Below are positions 9,652 to 18,500 of a stretch of 64,000 nucleotides of DNA, one piece after another. Below the pieces are notes generated by a model. The model worked only from the letters and a program-made list of their open reading frames with translations, ran no database searches and was not told the DNA's origin. The first letter of the stretch is position 1. The number at the start of each line of letters is the position of its first letter. Source of the DNA: Harryflintia acetispora (GTDB lineage: Bacteria; Bacillota; Clostridia; Oscillospirales; Ruminococcaceae); the NCBI GenBank assembly GCA_004340125.1, contig SLUK01000004.1, positions 1 to 64,000 of the forward strand, written 5' to 3'. Made by a program: the position numbers and the translations under genes.

Positions 9652-10578
9652 ATGCCCATCGAACAGGAACAGCGGCACGCCTATTTCGACCGCGATCTTC
9701 GGATCGAGGCCTATAACCTGAGCGGCATCGTTCAGAAATTCCCCAACCACTTTCACGAATTCTATGTGATCGGCTTCGTGGAGGGCGGGAAGCGGCATCT
9801 CTGGTGCAAGGGGAAGGAATACGACCTGGGAGCCGGGGATTTGATCCTCTTCAGCCCCCGGGACAACCACTTCTGCGCGCCGCTCGGCGGCGAGGTTCTG
9901 GATTACCGGGCCCTCAACATCCAGCCCGAGGTGATGCGCGCCGCGGCCCAAGAGATCACCGGGACGGCCTTTACCCCGGTCTTTACCAGGAACGTCGTCT
10001 TTCAAAGCGAGCTCGCCCAATCGGTCGGCGAGGTTTACGGCGCGATCCTCTCCCAGGCCCCGAGGCTGCAAAAGGAGGAGGCCTTTTATTTCCTGCTCGA
10101 GCAGGTCCTGCGGGATTATGCAGCGCCCCTGGACGAAAGCGCCACCCCCGGCCCCGACCAGACCGTCCAGGCGCTCTGCGCCTATATGGAGCAGCATTTT
10201 AGCGAGAACGTCACGCTGGACGAGCTGCTCTCCATGACGAGCTTCGGCAAGTCCTACCTGATCCGCACCTTTACCCGGCAGGTCGGCGTCTCCCCCTACC
10301 GCTATTTACAGACCGTGCGCCTGGAGCGGGCGAAGCGGTTCCTGGAGCAGGGGGTCGCGCCCATCGATGCGGCCAGCATGGCCGGCTTTTCGGATCAGAG
10401 CCATTTTACCAACTTCTTTAAGGAATTCATCGGCCTGACGCCCAAGCAGTACCAGCGGATATTCACCGACGCGCCGCCCGGCGCGGATGGGCAAGCGCCC
10501 CAACAATCCACCCGCCGGGCTCGCGGCGGCCTGTGCCGCGGCAAAAAACTTATGAAAAAGGATTGGTCACAAAAATGA
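9652..10578 (+). CDS. AraC-family regulator with N-terminal cupin
   Basis: 308 residues. The N-terminal AraC-type cupin (about 10-140) carries FPNHFHEFYVIGFVEGG and GDLILFSPRDNH. The C-terminal double helix-turn-helix (about 170-272) carries LDELLSMTSFGKSYLIRTF and DQSHFTNFFKEFIGLTPKQY. After the HTH domain there is a loose, low-complexity Arg/Gly tail of about 35 residues. The start ATG 9652 sits 8 nt after AAGGAGG. The stop overlaps the start of the EamA gene (ATGA), so it probably regulates the exporter-DUF2000 genes it is co-transcribed with. The ligand is unknown. Confidence 0.9.
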   Translation: MPIEQEQRHAYFDRDLRIEAYNLSGIVQKFPNHFHEFYVIGFVEGGKRHLWCKGKEYDLGAGDLILFSPRDNHFCAPLGGEVLDYRALNIQPEVMRAAAQEITGTAFTPVFTRNVVFQSELAQSVGEVYGAILSQAPRLQKEEAFYFLLEQVLRDYAAPLDESATPGPDQTVQALCAYMEQHFSENVTLDELLSMTSFGKSYLIRTFTRQVGVSPYRYLQTVRLERAKRFLEQGVAPIDAASMAGFSDQSHFTNFFKEFIGLTPKQYQRIFTDAPPGADGQAPQQSTRRARGGLCRGKKLMKKDWSQK

Positions 10579-11489
10579 AAAGCTCCCCTTTCGCCGGGCA
10601 TGCGGCAGCCTTCGTCACCACCCTGATCTGGGGCACCACCTTTATCTCGACCAAGGTGCTGCTGCGCGTCTTCACCCCAAGCGAAATCCTGCTGCTGCGC
10701 TTCGCCATCGGCTATTTTGCGCTGTGGTGCGCCTTCCCGCACCCGCTGGCCATCAAGGACAGGCGCCAGGAGCTCTGTTTTTTGGCGGCCGGGCTCTGCG
10801 GCGTGACGCTGTACTACCTGTTTGAAAATATGGCCCTCACCTATACGCTGGCCTCCAACGTCGGGGTGATCATCTCCATCGCGCCGTTCTTCACGGCCAT
10901 CTTCTCCTGCCTGTTCCTGCGCGCCCCCCGCCCCGGCGCCCGCTTCTTCCTGGGCTTTTTGATCGCGATGGCCGGCATTGCGCTGATCCACTTCGGGAAG
11001 GGCGGCGCGCTGCGGCTGGGGCCGCTGGGCGACCTGCTGGCCATCATCGCCGCGGTGATCTGGGCCGCCTATTCCACCCTCACCAAACGGATCAGCACCT
11101 TCGGCTGCAACACGATCCAGGCGACGCGGCGCACCTTTTTCTACGGCCTGCTCCTCATGCTCCCGGCCCTGTATTTCATGGGGTTCGAGGTCAGCCTCTC
11201 AGAGTTTTGCGAGCCCGCCGTCCTGCTGAACATCCTGTTTTTGGGACTGGGCGCCTCCGCGCTCTGCTTCGTGACCTGGAATTTCGCGGTGAAAATCCTG
11301 GGCTGCGTCAAAACGAGCGCCTATATTTACATGGTGCCCGTCGTCACGGCGGCCACCTCGGCCCTGGTCCTTCACGAGGAAATCACCCTGCGCATGGTAT
11401 GCGGCATCGTCCTGACCCTGGCCGGCCTGTTCTTATCGGAAAACAAAGGAGCAAAAAAGGAGTGCGAACACGTTGGAACTGCAAAATAA
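10575..11489 (+). CDS. EamA/DMT-family transporter
   Basis: 304 residues, ten predicted membrane helices in two EamA repeats (first with LIWGTTFISTKVLL, second with AAVIWAAYSTLTKRI). Drug/metabolite superfamily exporters move amino acids, nucleotides or other small molecules across the cytoplasmic membrane; the substrate here cannot be told. ATG 10575 overlaps the AraC stop codon by 4 bp, giving translational coupling. The frame is open to ATG 10533 but without a better SD. Its 3' end overlaps DUF2000 by 17 bp. Confidence 0.88.
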   Translation: MKSSPFAGHAAAFVTTLIWGTTFISTKVLLRVFTPSEILLLRFAIGYFALWCAFPHPLAIKDRRQELCFLAAGLCGVTLYYLFENMALTYTLASNVGVIISIAPFFTAIFSCLFLRAPRPGARFFLGFLIAMAGIALIHFGKGGALRLGPLGDLLAIIAAVIWAAYSTLTKRISTFGCNTIQATRRTFFYGLLLMLPALYFMGFEVSLSEFCEPAVLLNILFLGLGASALCFVTWNFAVKILGCVKTSAYIYMVPVVTAATSALVLHEEITLRMVCGIVLTLAGLFLSENKGAKKECEHVGTAK

Positions 11490-11895
11490 AAAATGTGTCA
11501 TGATCATCGACGAAGCCCTGCCGCTCGGGTTGATCGCCAATACGGCGGGCATCCTGGGGATGACCTTGGGGAAGCTGAATCCCGAAACCGTGGGGCCGGA
11601 CGTCCAGGACCAGAGCGGCCGGGCCCATCTCGGGATCGTCGCGCTGCCGGTGCCCGTTTTAAAAGCCGACGGGGAGAAAATCCGGGCGATCCGGGAGCAG
11701 CTCTACCAGCCCCAATTCTCGGAATTGACGGCGGTCGATTTTTCCGACGTGGCGCAAGGCTGCAAGAACTACGGCGAGTTCACCGAGAAGGCGGCCAACA
11801 CCGAGGAGGGCGCGCTCGCCTACTTCGGGCTCGGGATCTGCGGCGATAAAAAGCTCGTCAACAAGCTGACCGGGAACCTGCCGCTGCTGAGATAA
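11473..11895 (+). CDS. DUF2000 family protein
   Basis: 140 residues, soluble; starts NKKCVMIIDEALPLGLIANTAGIL and has a YGEFTEKAANT segment near the C-terminus. I recognise it as DUF2000, a small alpha/beta family of unknown activity often found beside EamA exporters and AraC regulators. The start is TTG 11473, with AAGGAG 10 nt upstream inside the end of the EamA gene. The three overlapping genes form one operon closed by the hairpin at 11918. Confidence 0.82.
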   Translation: MELQNKKCVMIIDEALPLGLIANTAGILGMTLGKLNPETVGPDVQDQSGRAHLGIVALPVPVLKADGEKIRAIREQLYQPQFSELTAVDFSDVAQGCKNYGEFTEKAANTEEGALAYFGLGICGDKKLVNKLTGNLPLLR

Positions 11896-11917
11896 AATCC
11901 GTTTTCCTGCGGGAACA

Positions 11918-11955
11918 AACGAGCGGGCTGTAGAAGTATCTACAGCCCGCTCGTT
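11918..11955. terminator. terminator between DUF2000 and manA
   Basis: 17-bp perfect stem 11918-11934/11939-11955, 4-nt loop. It lies between converging genes; the flanking T-runs are short, so efficiency is less certain. Confidence 0.75.
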
Positions 11956-11981
11956 CATGAAGGGCGCGGCCCTTCGGCACT

Positions 11982-12959
11982 TTATTGTTCCGGCATTTCG
12001 GTGAGCACGCATTCCCCGCTCCCACATAGGGCGTATGTCCCCGCGTCGGCGGGAATGAAGGCGCTCTCGCCCTTTCGCAGCGTAAGCGTCTCGCCGCCGC
12101 AGACGAGCTCCACCTCGCCGCCGATGCAGACCACGCAGCAGAAGGTCTGCCCATCCGCCGCCGCCTCGTAGCGGCCGTGTGAGAGCGCCAGGCGGCGCAC
12201 ACGGAAGTATTCGCACGCGGCGAGCCCGGTGACGATCGCGCCGCCGCCCAGCTCCTGCGCCTCCCTCTTCGGGGCGAAGCTGCCCGCGGCGGGATGAAGG
12301 TCCGCTACCTCCAGCGCCTTTTCAAGGTGCAGCTCGCGCAGCTTGCCGTCCTTCCCCCGGCGGTTGTAGTCATAGACCCGGTAGGTGAGGTTGGAGTTCT
12401 GCTGGATCTCGCAGAGCACCACTCCTTCCCCCAGCGCATGCAGGGTCCCGGCGGGGATAAAGACCACGTCCCCGGGCCTTACCGCCCGCTTTTGCAGCAG
12501 GCGTTCCATCGTCCCGGCGGCGACAGCGGCGCGCACCTCGTCCTTTTGGAGCTCGCGGGCGGTGCCGTAGTAGATATAGCTCCCCGGCTCGGCGTCGAGG
12601 ATCAGCCACATCTCGGTCTTGCCGTAGCTGTGTTCATGCTCCAGGGCGTACCCATCGCTCGGGTGTACCTGGATCGAGAGCGGGGCCTTGGCGTCGATGA
12701 GCTTGATGAGCACCGGGAAGAAGGGCAAGCGTGCGCAGCGCGCGCCGCACAGCGACTCCCCCCGCCGGCTCAGCAGCTCGGGGAAGCTGGTCCCGGCGCA
12801 GGGGCCGCTCCCCACTACACTGGGCCCGTCGGGGTGGCAGGAGAGCTCCCAGCTCTCAGCCAGGGGGAAAAGGCCGGTTTCCTTGTGGTATTCGTCGCGC
12901 AGGCGGCTCCCGCCCCAGAGATAGTCCTTGTAGGCCGGGATCAGCTTGAAGGGCTCCAT
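11982..12959 (-). CDS. manA: mannose-6-phosphate isomerase, class I
   Basis: 325 residues; interconverts mannose-6-phosphate and fructose-6-phosphate, feeding mannose use and GDP-mannose synthesis. It is a short Firmicutes-type cupin enzyme. Zinc ligands are visible in QVHPSD (His99), GKTEMW (Glu116) and GTLHALG (His174), with the catalytic Arg in YRVYDYNR. It is the last gene of the leftward operon, 17 bp after the DHHW gene, which may tie it to surface-polysaccharide supply. ATG 12959 follows GAGGAG. Confidence 0.93.
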   Translation of the reverse strand: MEPFKLIPAYKDYLWGGSRLRDEYHKETGLFPLAESWELSCHPDGPSVVGSGPCAGTSFPELLSRRGESLCGARCARLPFFPVLIKLIDAKAPLSIQVHPSDGYALEHEHSYGKTEMWLILDAEPGSYIYYGTARELQKDEVRAAVAAGTMERLLQKRAVRPGDVVFIPAGTLHALGEGVVLCEIQQNSNLTYRVYDYNRRGKDGKLRELHLEKALEVADLHPAAGSFAPKREAQELGGGAIVTGLAACEYFRVRRLALSHGRYEAAADGQTFCCVVCIGGEVELVCGGETLTLRKGESAFIPADAGTYALCGSGECVLTEMPEQ

Positions 12960-12976
12960 GTCGTCACACTCCTCTT

Positions 12977-14119
12977 TTAGTAGCGCAGCTTCGCGAGATA
13001 GCCGTCGCTCGCGAGGGACTCAAAGTTATACATCAGCAGCACGTCGTCGTACTGCCCGTCTTCCATCAGGTCACTCGCCTTCGGCAGGTAGCGCAGGTCG
13101 GCGATTACCACCTCGTCGTAGAGGTAGCACAAAAACGGCGCGAAGCAGTTGCCATAGCTGTCCTTGATCAGCAGCACCCGGGTCTTTTTCCCCTCGACCT
13201 TATTGAGATTTTGGTCGCTCTCGATCACGGTACGGTTGTTGTTCCCCCACAAAAAGGCGGCATATTTGTCCCGCGTCTCGAACTTTTGCAGGTCATAAAG
13301 CCCGTCCCGCTCCTCATCCGCCACCGTGACCGAACGGACCGGCACCTCGTAATAGGTGATCACATCCGCCTTGGCCCCGGCCTTCTTGGCCTTGGAGAAG
13401 TAGGTGCCGTAAAAGTTCGGCACCTTCTGCGAGTCGATCGCCTCGAGCGGCGGCGGGATCATCCCCCGCTCCCCGGCGTAGGCGCACACCGCCAGATAGG
13501 CTCCGTAGGTGGTCCAGTGATGGTCGGTGCGGTAGTAGATGTAGTCGTCCCTGTGCTCCCATAGGGTGGGGTAAACGTTTTGCGCCGTGACATTATCCGG
13601 CAGCCCGGCGTAGAGGCGCTCGATCTCGGCGGCCTCGTCCACCAGCGAGAGGCCTGCCGGCAGCTTGTCCTTTAAAATCTCATAGGAATTGGGCACCACG
13701 CAGAAGGTGATTTCCTGCTGCGGGTATTTCTCGAAAAATTCGCGGATGTACCGCTCGTTCGCTTGGTACTTCTCCCCGTCGATCCGGTCATATTTCTTGA
13801 AAAGGTAGCCGTCCTTCCCATAGACGATCTCGTTGTTTTCCGTCTTGAGCAGGGCCGACTCGGTGCGGGACTTGAGGGTGATCCACCCGTCCCGTCCGAA
13901 GAACTGGTCGTTGATGTAAGCGTCGAACTTCTCGTCGTAGTCCCCGCTCATCAGGGCGGAGAAGCTCATCTTGGGCCGGGTCTTGAGCGGGCGGTTCTCG
14001 AGCTCGGAATAGCTCTTGTTGGTGAAGGACATGTCCAGCACCGTATAAGAGAGGATAAACAGGGCGAAGAGGATCACCCACGGGTATTCTCTCAGCGCGC
14101 GCAGGGTCTTTTTGAGCAT
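12977..14119 (-). CDS. DHHW/AlgX-like SGNH protein
   Basis: 380 residues with one N-terminal membrane segment (about 14-32), the rest extracytoplasmic. Key motifs: YGKDGYLF (about 100-107), YYRTDHHWTTYGAY (His/Asp/Trp motif that names the family) and a late IKDSYGNCFAPFL block giving the SGNH-type serine. In AlgJ/AlgX/PatB-like systems such proteins transfer acetyl groups onto exported polysaccharides after an MBOAT protein moves them across the membrane. The MBOAT gene is directly upstream (17 bp), so they are probably partners. The polymer target is unknown. Confidence 0.88.
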   Translation of the reverse strand: MLKKTLRALREYPWVILFALFILSYTVLDMSFTNKSYSELENRPLKTRPKMSFSALMSGDYDEKFDAYINDQFFGRDGWITLKSRTESALLKTENNEIVYGKDGYLFKKYDRIDGEKYQANERYIREFFEKYPQQEITFCVVPNSYEILKDKLPAGLSLVDEAAEIERLYAGLPDNVTAQNVYPTLWEHRDDYIYYRTDHHWTTYGAYLAVCAYAGERGMIPPPLEAIDSQKVPNFYGTYFSKAKKAGAKADVITYYEVPVRSVTVADEERDGLYDLQKFETRDKYAAFLWGNNNRTVIESDQNLNKVEGKKTRVLLIKDSYGNCFAPFLCYLYDEVVIADLRYLPKASDLMEDGQYDDVLLMYNFESLASDGYLAKLRY

Positions 14120-14136
14120 GGCGGGTACCTCCTCGT

Positions 14137-15531
14137 CTAAAAGTTAAAGTACAAGAACGGATTGTAGGTCGCGTCCACCAGGTACCCCACGCACAGGCTC
14201 AGCACCGCGGCAAGCCCCGCGGTGATGAGCCAGCGGCGGTTTTGGATCCGCTCGTACCATTTTTTCAGCAGCGGGGTGGAGAAGAAGGCGCACAGCAGCA
14301 GCGTCACGCCGTAGTTGCGCAGGTAATAAACCCAGTCCTCCCCGCCGTGCAGCGAAAAGAGCCGTCCGAAGAGGGCCCCGAGGCTACTGAGGTCGCTGAC
14401 CGCGAAGAGCGCCCAGCTGATCACCACCGCAAAAAGCAGATAGCAGCGCGACAGGACGCGGCTGCGCTCCAGGCGGCGCAGCAGGAAGGTCTTTTCGATG
14501 ACCAGCAGCACCAGGAAATAGAGCCCCCAGAAGATGAAATTCCAGTTGGCCCCGTGCCAGAAGCCGGTCAAAAACCAGACGACAAACAGGTTGAGGTAAA
14601 GTCTTACCCGCCCCACCCGGTTGCCGCCCAGGGGGATATAGACGTATTCGCGGAACCACGACCCCAGCGTCATGTGCCAGCGGCGCCAGAACTCGGTCAC
14701 GCTCTTCGAGATATAGGGGTAATTGAAGTTCTGCGGGAAGTTAAACCCGAGGCACTTCCCAAGGCCGATGGCCATCAGCGAATAGCCGGAAAAGTCGAAA
14801 TAAATCTGGAACGAATAGGCGATCAGCCCAAGCCAGGCAAGCGGCGTGGAGACCTCGGCGTACCCCAGGCGGGTGACGGTGTCCCAGAGCGCGCCCACAT
14901 TGTTGGCCAGCAGCACCTTGCTGCCCAGCCCCATGATGAAGAGGCGCACCCCGTCGCCGAGCATCTGGGGCGTGACGGTGCGGGTATGCAGCTCCTCATT
15001 GATGTCGGTATACTTGACGATCGGCCCGGCGATCAGCTGCGGGAAGAGGGTGACGAAGGTGCCGAAGTTCACGAAATTGTGCTCGGCCCGTACCTTTCCG
15101 CGGTAGACGTCGATGGTGTAGGAAAGGATCTGGAAGGTGTAGAAGCTGATCCCCAGCGGCAGCATGACCTTGCCGCCGGGCCCTGAGAGGAAGGGCGGGA
15201 TGGCAAGCCCAGTGACGGCGTTGATGTTCTGGATGAAAAAGTCGGTGTACTTAAAGAGCAGCAGCCACCCGACCGTGAAGATCAGCGAGACGATAAAGAC
15301 GCCCCGGCGCAGGTTCTTCCGCTCCCGGAAGCGCTCGAGCAGCAGGGCGGCAACGTAGTTTACCAGGATGGAGGAGAGCATGATTGGGAAATACTTCGGC
15401 TCCCCCCAGGCATAGAAGAACAGGCTGCTCAGCAGCAGCCAGAAATTCTTATAGCGAAAGGGCAGGATGTAATAAACGAGGAAAACCACCGGGATGAACC
15501 GGAACAAAAACAGCAGACTGCTGAACAGCAA
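14137..15531 (-). CDS. MBOAT-family membrane O-acyltransferase (AlgI/DltB-like)
   Basis: 464 residues, about ten to twelve membrane helices. The MBOAT signature is present: WRRWHMTLGSWFREYVYIPLGG and the active-site His in GFWHGANWNFIFWG. Members such as AlgI, DltB and PatA pass acyl groups across the membrane to surface polymers. The partner DHHW gene follows at once; no dltA/dltC lies nearby, which argues against D-alanylation and for polysaccharide O-acetylation. The start is TTG 15531, 9 nt after GGAGG. A 112-bp gap with a GC-rich hairpin separates it from trpS. Confidence 0.92.
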   Translation of the reverse strand: MLFSSLLFLFRFIPVVFLVYYILPFRYKNFWLLLSSLFFYAWGEPKYFPIMLSSILVNYVAALLLERFRERKNLRRGVFIVSLIFTVGWLLLFKYTDFFIQNINAVTGLAIPPFLSGPGGKVMLPLGISFYTFQILSYTIDVYRGKVRAEHNFVNFGTFVTLFPQLIAGPIVKYTDINEELHTRTVTPQMLGDGVRLFIMGLGSKVLLANNVGALWDTVTRLGYAEVSTPLAWLGLIAYSFQIYFDFSGYSLMAIGLGKCLGFNFPQNFNYPYISKSVTEFWRRWHMTLGSWFREYVYIPLGGNRVGRVRLYLNLFVVWFLTGFWHGANWNFIFWGLYFLVLLVIEKTFLLRRLERSRVLSRCYLLFAVVISWALFAVSDLSSLGALFGRLFSLHGGEDWVYYLRNYGVTLLLCAFFSTPLLKKWYERIQNRRWLITAGLAAVLSLCVGYLVDATYNPFLYFNF

Positions 15532-15643
15532 GGGGCGCTACCTCCTATTGTCACTTGGCCGCCGGGCGGCCTTACGTCTATCATGTTTGGCTCGGTCCGT
15601 CTTTCCTATGCACACGGGCCGAGGAAGGCGCGGGGGCCCGGCA

Positions 15644-16669
15644 TTACGCCGGCAGGAATCCGACCTTTTTGTAGACCTTTTCCAGCGTGCGCCCGGACAG
15701 ACGCAGCGCCCGCTCGGCCCCGGCGGTATAGACTTCCTTCAGATACGCCTTGTCGGCGTAGAAGCGCTCGAAGTTTTCCCGCACCGGGCGCAGGTGGTCG
15801 GCCACCGCCTGGCCCACGGCCACCTTGAAGTCGCCGTAGCCCTTGCCCTGGAACTCCCGCTCAATTTCGGGATAGCTCTTGCCGGTCACGGCGGAGTAGA
15901 TGGTCATCAGGTTGTTGATCCCATCCTTCCCCTCGCGGTAGGCGACTTCCATATCGCTGTCGGTGACGGCGCGCTTGAACTTCTTGATGATGGTGTCCTC
16001 GCTATCCAGGATGGCGATGAAGGCGTTTTGGTTGTCGTCCGACTTGGACATCTTCTTTTGCGGCTCGGCCAGGGACATGATCCTCGCACCATTTTCCGGG
16101 ATGTAGGGCTCGGGCACCCGGAAGGTGTTGCCGTAGAGGTTGTTAAAGCGCATGGCGATGTCCCGGCTGAGCTCGAGATGCTGTTTTTGGTCCGCCCCCA
16201 CCGGCACCATATCCGCCTGGTAGAGCAGGATGTCCGCCGCCATCAGCACCGGATAGGTGAAGAGGCCGGCGTTGATGTTGTCAGCGTTCCTTTGCGATTT
16301 GTCCTTGAACTGGGTCATGCGCGACAGCTCGCCGAACTGGGTGTGGCAGCCGAGGACCCAGCTGAGCTCCGCGTGGGTCTTCACGTGGCTTTGGATGAAC
16401 ATCAGGCACTTTTCCGGGTCGAGCCCGCAGGCCAGCAGCAGCGCAAAGGCGCGCAGGGTGTTCTCTCTCAGCGCCTTCGGGTCCTGCCGCACCGTGATCG
16501 CGTGCATGTTGACCACGCTGTAGATGCAGTCGTAGTCCTCCTGCAGCTTCACCCAGTTTTTGACCGCCCCGAGATAGTTTCCCAGCGTCATCACGCCGGT
16601 GGGCTGGATCCCGGAAAAGATGATTTTCTTTTTCTGCGCCGCTTCCTGCGGCGCGACCTGCTCAGACAT
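15644..16669 (-). CDS. trpS: tryptophan--tRNA ligase
   Basis: 341-residue class I synthetase that charges tRNA-Trp. The HIGH-like motif is TLGNYLG (28-34) and KMSKS is intact (206-210). The N-terminus has about 14 extra residues before the IIFSGIQPTG core. No T-box precedes it; it sits in the long leftward operon 24 bp after the aminotransferase gene. ATG 16669. Confidence 0.97.
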   Translation of the reverse strand: MSEQVAPQEAAQKKKIIFSGIQPTGVMTLGNYLGAVKNWVKLQEDYDCIYSVVNMHAITVRQDPKALRENTLRAFALLLACGLDPEKCLMFIQSHVKTHAELSWVLGCHTQFGELSRMTQFKDKSQRNADNINAGLFTYPVLMAADILLYQADMVPVGADQKQHLELSRDIAMRFNNLYGNTFRVPEPYIPENGARIMSLAEPQKKMSKSDDNQNAFIAILDSEDTIIKKFKRAVTDSDMEVAYREGKDGINNLMTIYSAVTGKSYPEIEREFQGKGYGDFKVAVGQAVADHLRPVRENFERFYADKAYLKEVYTAGAERALRLSGRTLEKVYKKVGFLPA

Positions 16670-16693
16670 GCCGAGCCCCCCTTAAAGATAAAA

Positions 16694-17890
16694 TCAATCC
16701 GCGCAGAATTCGCGGGTCAGCTTGCCGAGGATTTCGACCCCCCGCACCACCTGCTCGTCGGGCGGGGTGGTGTAGTTGAGCCTAAAAGAGGTGGTCGGCG
16801 CGCTCTCGTCGGCCAAAAAAGCGGTACCGGGCACCACGGCGACCTTGTAATCCGTCACCGCGCGCCGGCAGAACTCGGGCATGTCGCTCCCCTGCGGCAG
16901 GGTGCACCAGACGAAGAGCCCTCCCTGCGGGCGGGTATAGGCCACCTTGGGAGAGAAGTGCTTTTCGATCTCGCCGAGCATCAGCGCGCACTTTTTGCGA
17001 TAGATATCCCGCAGCATTTCGATGTGTTTGCCAAGGTCATATTCGCTTAAAAACCGGTCGCAGATCAGCTGGGAGAGGATGGGCGTATGTACGTCGGCGC
17101 ACTGCTTGGCGACGACCAGCTTGCCGATAATCGCCTTGTTGGCGCACACGAACCCGACGCGCAGGCCGGGCGAGAGGATCTTCGAGAAGCTGCCGCAGTA
17201 GATGACCCGCCCCTCGGTATCCATCGACTTGATGGGCGGCAGCGCCTCCCCCTCAAAGCGCAGGTCCCCATAGGGGTTGTCTTCGAGGATGATCACGTCG
17301 TAGCGGCAGGCGAGCTCGTAGACCGCCCGGCGTTTTTCGAGGCTCATGGTGATCCCCGACGGGTTCTGGAAATTGGGGATGACATAAAGGGCCTTGACGT
17401 TCTTCTCTTTTTTCAGCGCCTCCTCGAGCTTCCCGATCGAGATGCCGTCCTCCTCCATCGCAACGCCCGCCAGGTTGACCCCGTAGGTGCGGAACGCGTT
17501 GAGCGCGCCCACAAAGCTCGGGTCCTCGCAGATCAGGGTGTCCCCCTCGTTGCACAGCACCTTGCAGCTGAGTTCCAGCCCCTGCTGGGCGCCCGAGACG
17601 ACGATCAGATCGTCCTCCGCGCCCATGGCGTGGTAGTGCTCGCGCGCGAGGGTACAGAGCTTCTCGCGCAGCGGGGTGTAGCCCTCGCTGACCGAATATT
17701 GCAGCGCCAGGATGGGGTCCTCGCTGAGAATTTCGGCGCTGATCTTCTGCACCGCCTGCACCGGGAACGCATCCGGGGAGGGGTTGCCCGCCGCCAGGGA
17801 GATCACCGAGCGGTCGGAGGACATCTTGAGGATTTCACGGATGGCCGAGGGCTTGACGCCGGAAATCTTGTTTGAAAACGTATAATTCAT
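16694..17890 (-). CDS. PLP-dependent aminotransferase (class I/II, 2-aminoadipate/LysN-like)
   Basis: 398 residues, fold type I. PLP-binding Lys237 lies in YCGSFSKILSPGLRVG; NPSG is at 176-179 and the pyridine-contacting Asp is in LEDNPYGDL. The sequence matches the aminotransferase domain of the MocR/LysN group (COG1167) but lacks the GntR helix-turn-helix. Substrate cannot be fixed; aromatic, branched-chain or aminoadipate are all plausible. It sits between a lipoprotein and trpS in one operon. Confidence 0.9.
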   Translation of the reverse strand: MNYTFSNKISGVKPSAIREILKMSSDRSVISLAAGNPSPDAFPVQAVQKISAEILSEDPILALQYSVSEGYTPLREKLCTLAREHYHAMGAEDDLIVVSGAQQGLELSCKVLCNEGDTLICEDPSFVGALNAFRTYGVNLAGVAMEEDGISIGKLEEALKKEKNVKALYVIPNFQNPSGITMSLEKRRAVYELACRYDVIILEDNPYGDLRFEGEALPPIKSMDTEGRVIYCGSFSKILSPGLRVGFVCANKAIIGKLVVAKQCADVHTPILSQLICDRFLSEYDLGKHIEMLRDIYRKKCALMLGEIEKHFSPKVAYTRPQGGLFVWCTLPQGSDMPEFCRRAVTDYKVAVVPGTAFLADESAPTTSFRLNYTTPPDEQVVRGVEILGKLTREFCAD

Positions 17891-17907
17891 ATCGGTTCAC
17901 ACCTTTC

Positions 17908-18474
17908 TTAAATCAACTCGAAGCTGGCCACCGTCTCATCGAGGTTGTCGAGGAAGCCCTTGATGTACAGGCTGTCCCGCTCGTCCTCGAGCATGGCGTT
18001 GCCGATGGCGTAGTAGATAAACACATGGGTGTCGGTGGTTTTGTCGAAGGGGATGATCCCCTCGTCGATCGAAGCGTCCTTGATCATCCGGTAATAGACC
18101 GAATTGGGCAGCTTCTGGATGGTGAGGATGGTGGTGATGTCGCCGTTGGCGGTGGTGTAGTCGAACTGGACCTGCGGCACCACCGCGTCGTAGCGCGTGG
18201 CGGTGGATTTGAGCACCTGCAAATTGCGCGCGATGTCGCCGTAGACGGTGATCTTAAAGCCCATGGCGCCGTTTTGATACTGGTACTCCCCCGCCTCGTT
18301 GACCCCGAACTCCTCCTGCGGCACGGATGCCTGCGCATCGTCCTGCGATGCAAAAGAATCTTCCTCCTGCAGCAGGGGGTCCTCGATGGTGGCCTGCGGG
18401 TCAACCGGCGTCGCCACCCGCGCGCACCCGCCCAATACGCACAGCACCGCCAATACTGCCAAAATCCTTTTCAA
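17908..18474 (-). CDS. putative lipoprotein of unknown function
   Basis: 188 residues. A signal peptide ending in the lipobox VLGGC predicts cleavage before Cys17 and lipid anchoring. An acidic, low-complexity linker (about 25-60) follows, then a compact domain of about 125 residues with an alternating beta pattern (MGFKITVYGDIARN, FDYTTANGDITTILTIQKLP). I do not recognise the domain. It lies 26 bp after gatB and 17 bp before the aminotransferase. Confidence 0.75.
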   Translation of the reverse strand: MKRILAVLAVLCVLGGCARVATPVDPQATIEDPLLQEEDSFASQDDAQASVPQEEFGVNEAGEYQYQNGAMGFKITVYGDIARNLQVLKSTATRYDAVVPQVQFDYTTANGDITTILTIQKLPNSVYYRMIKDASIDEGIIPFDKTTDTHVFIYYAIGNAMLEDERDSLYIKGFLDNLDETVASFELI

Positions 18475-18500
18475 TGATATCCCCCTACTTTTCTATCCCC

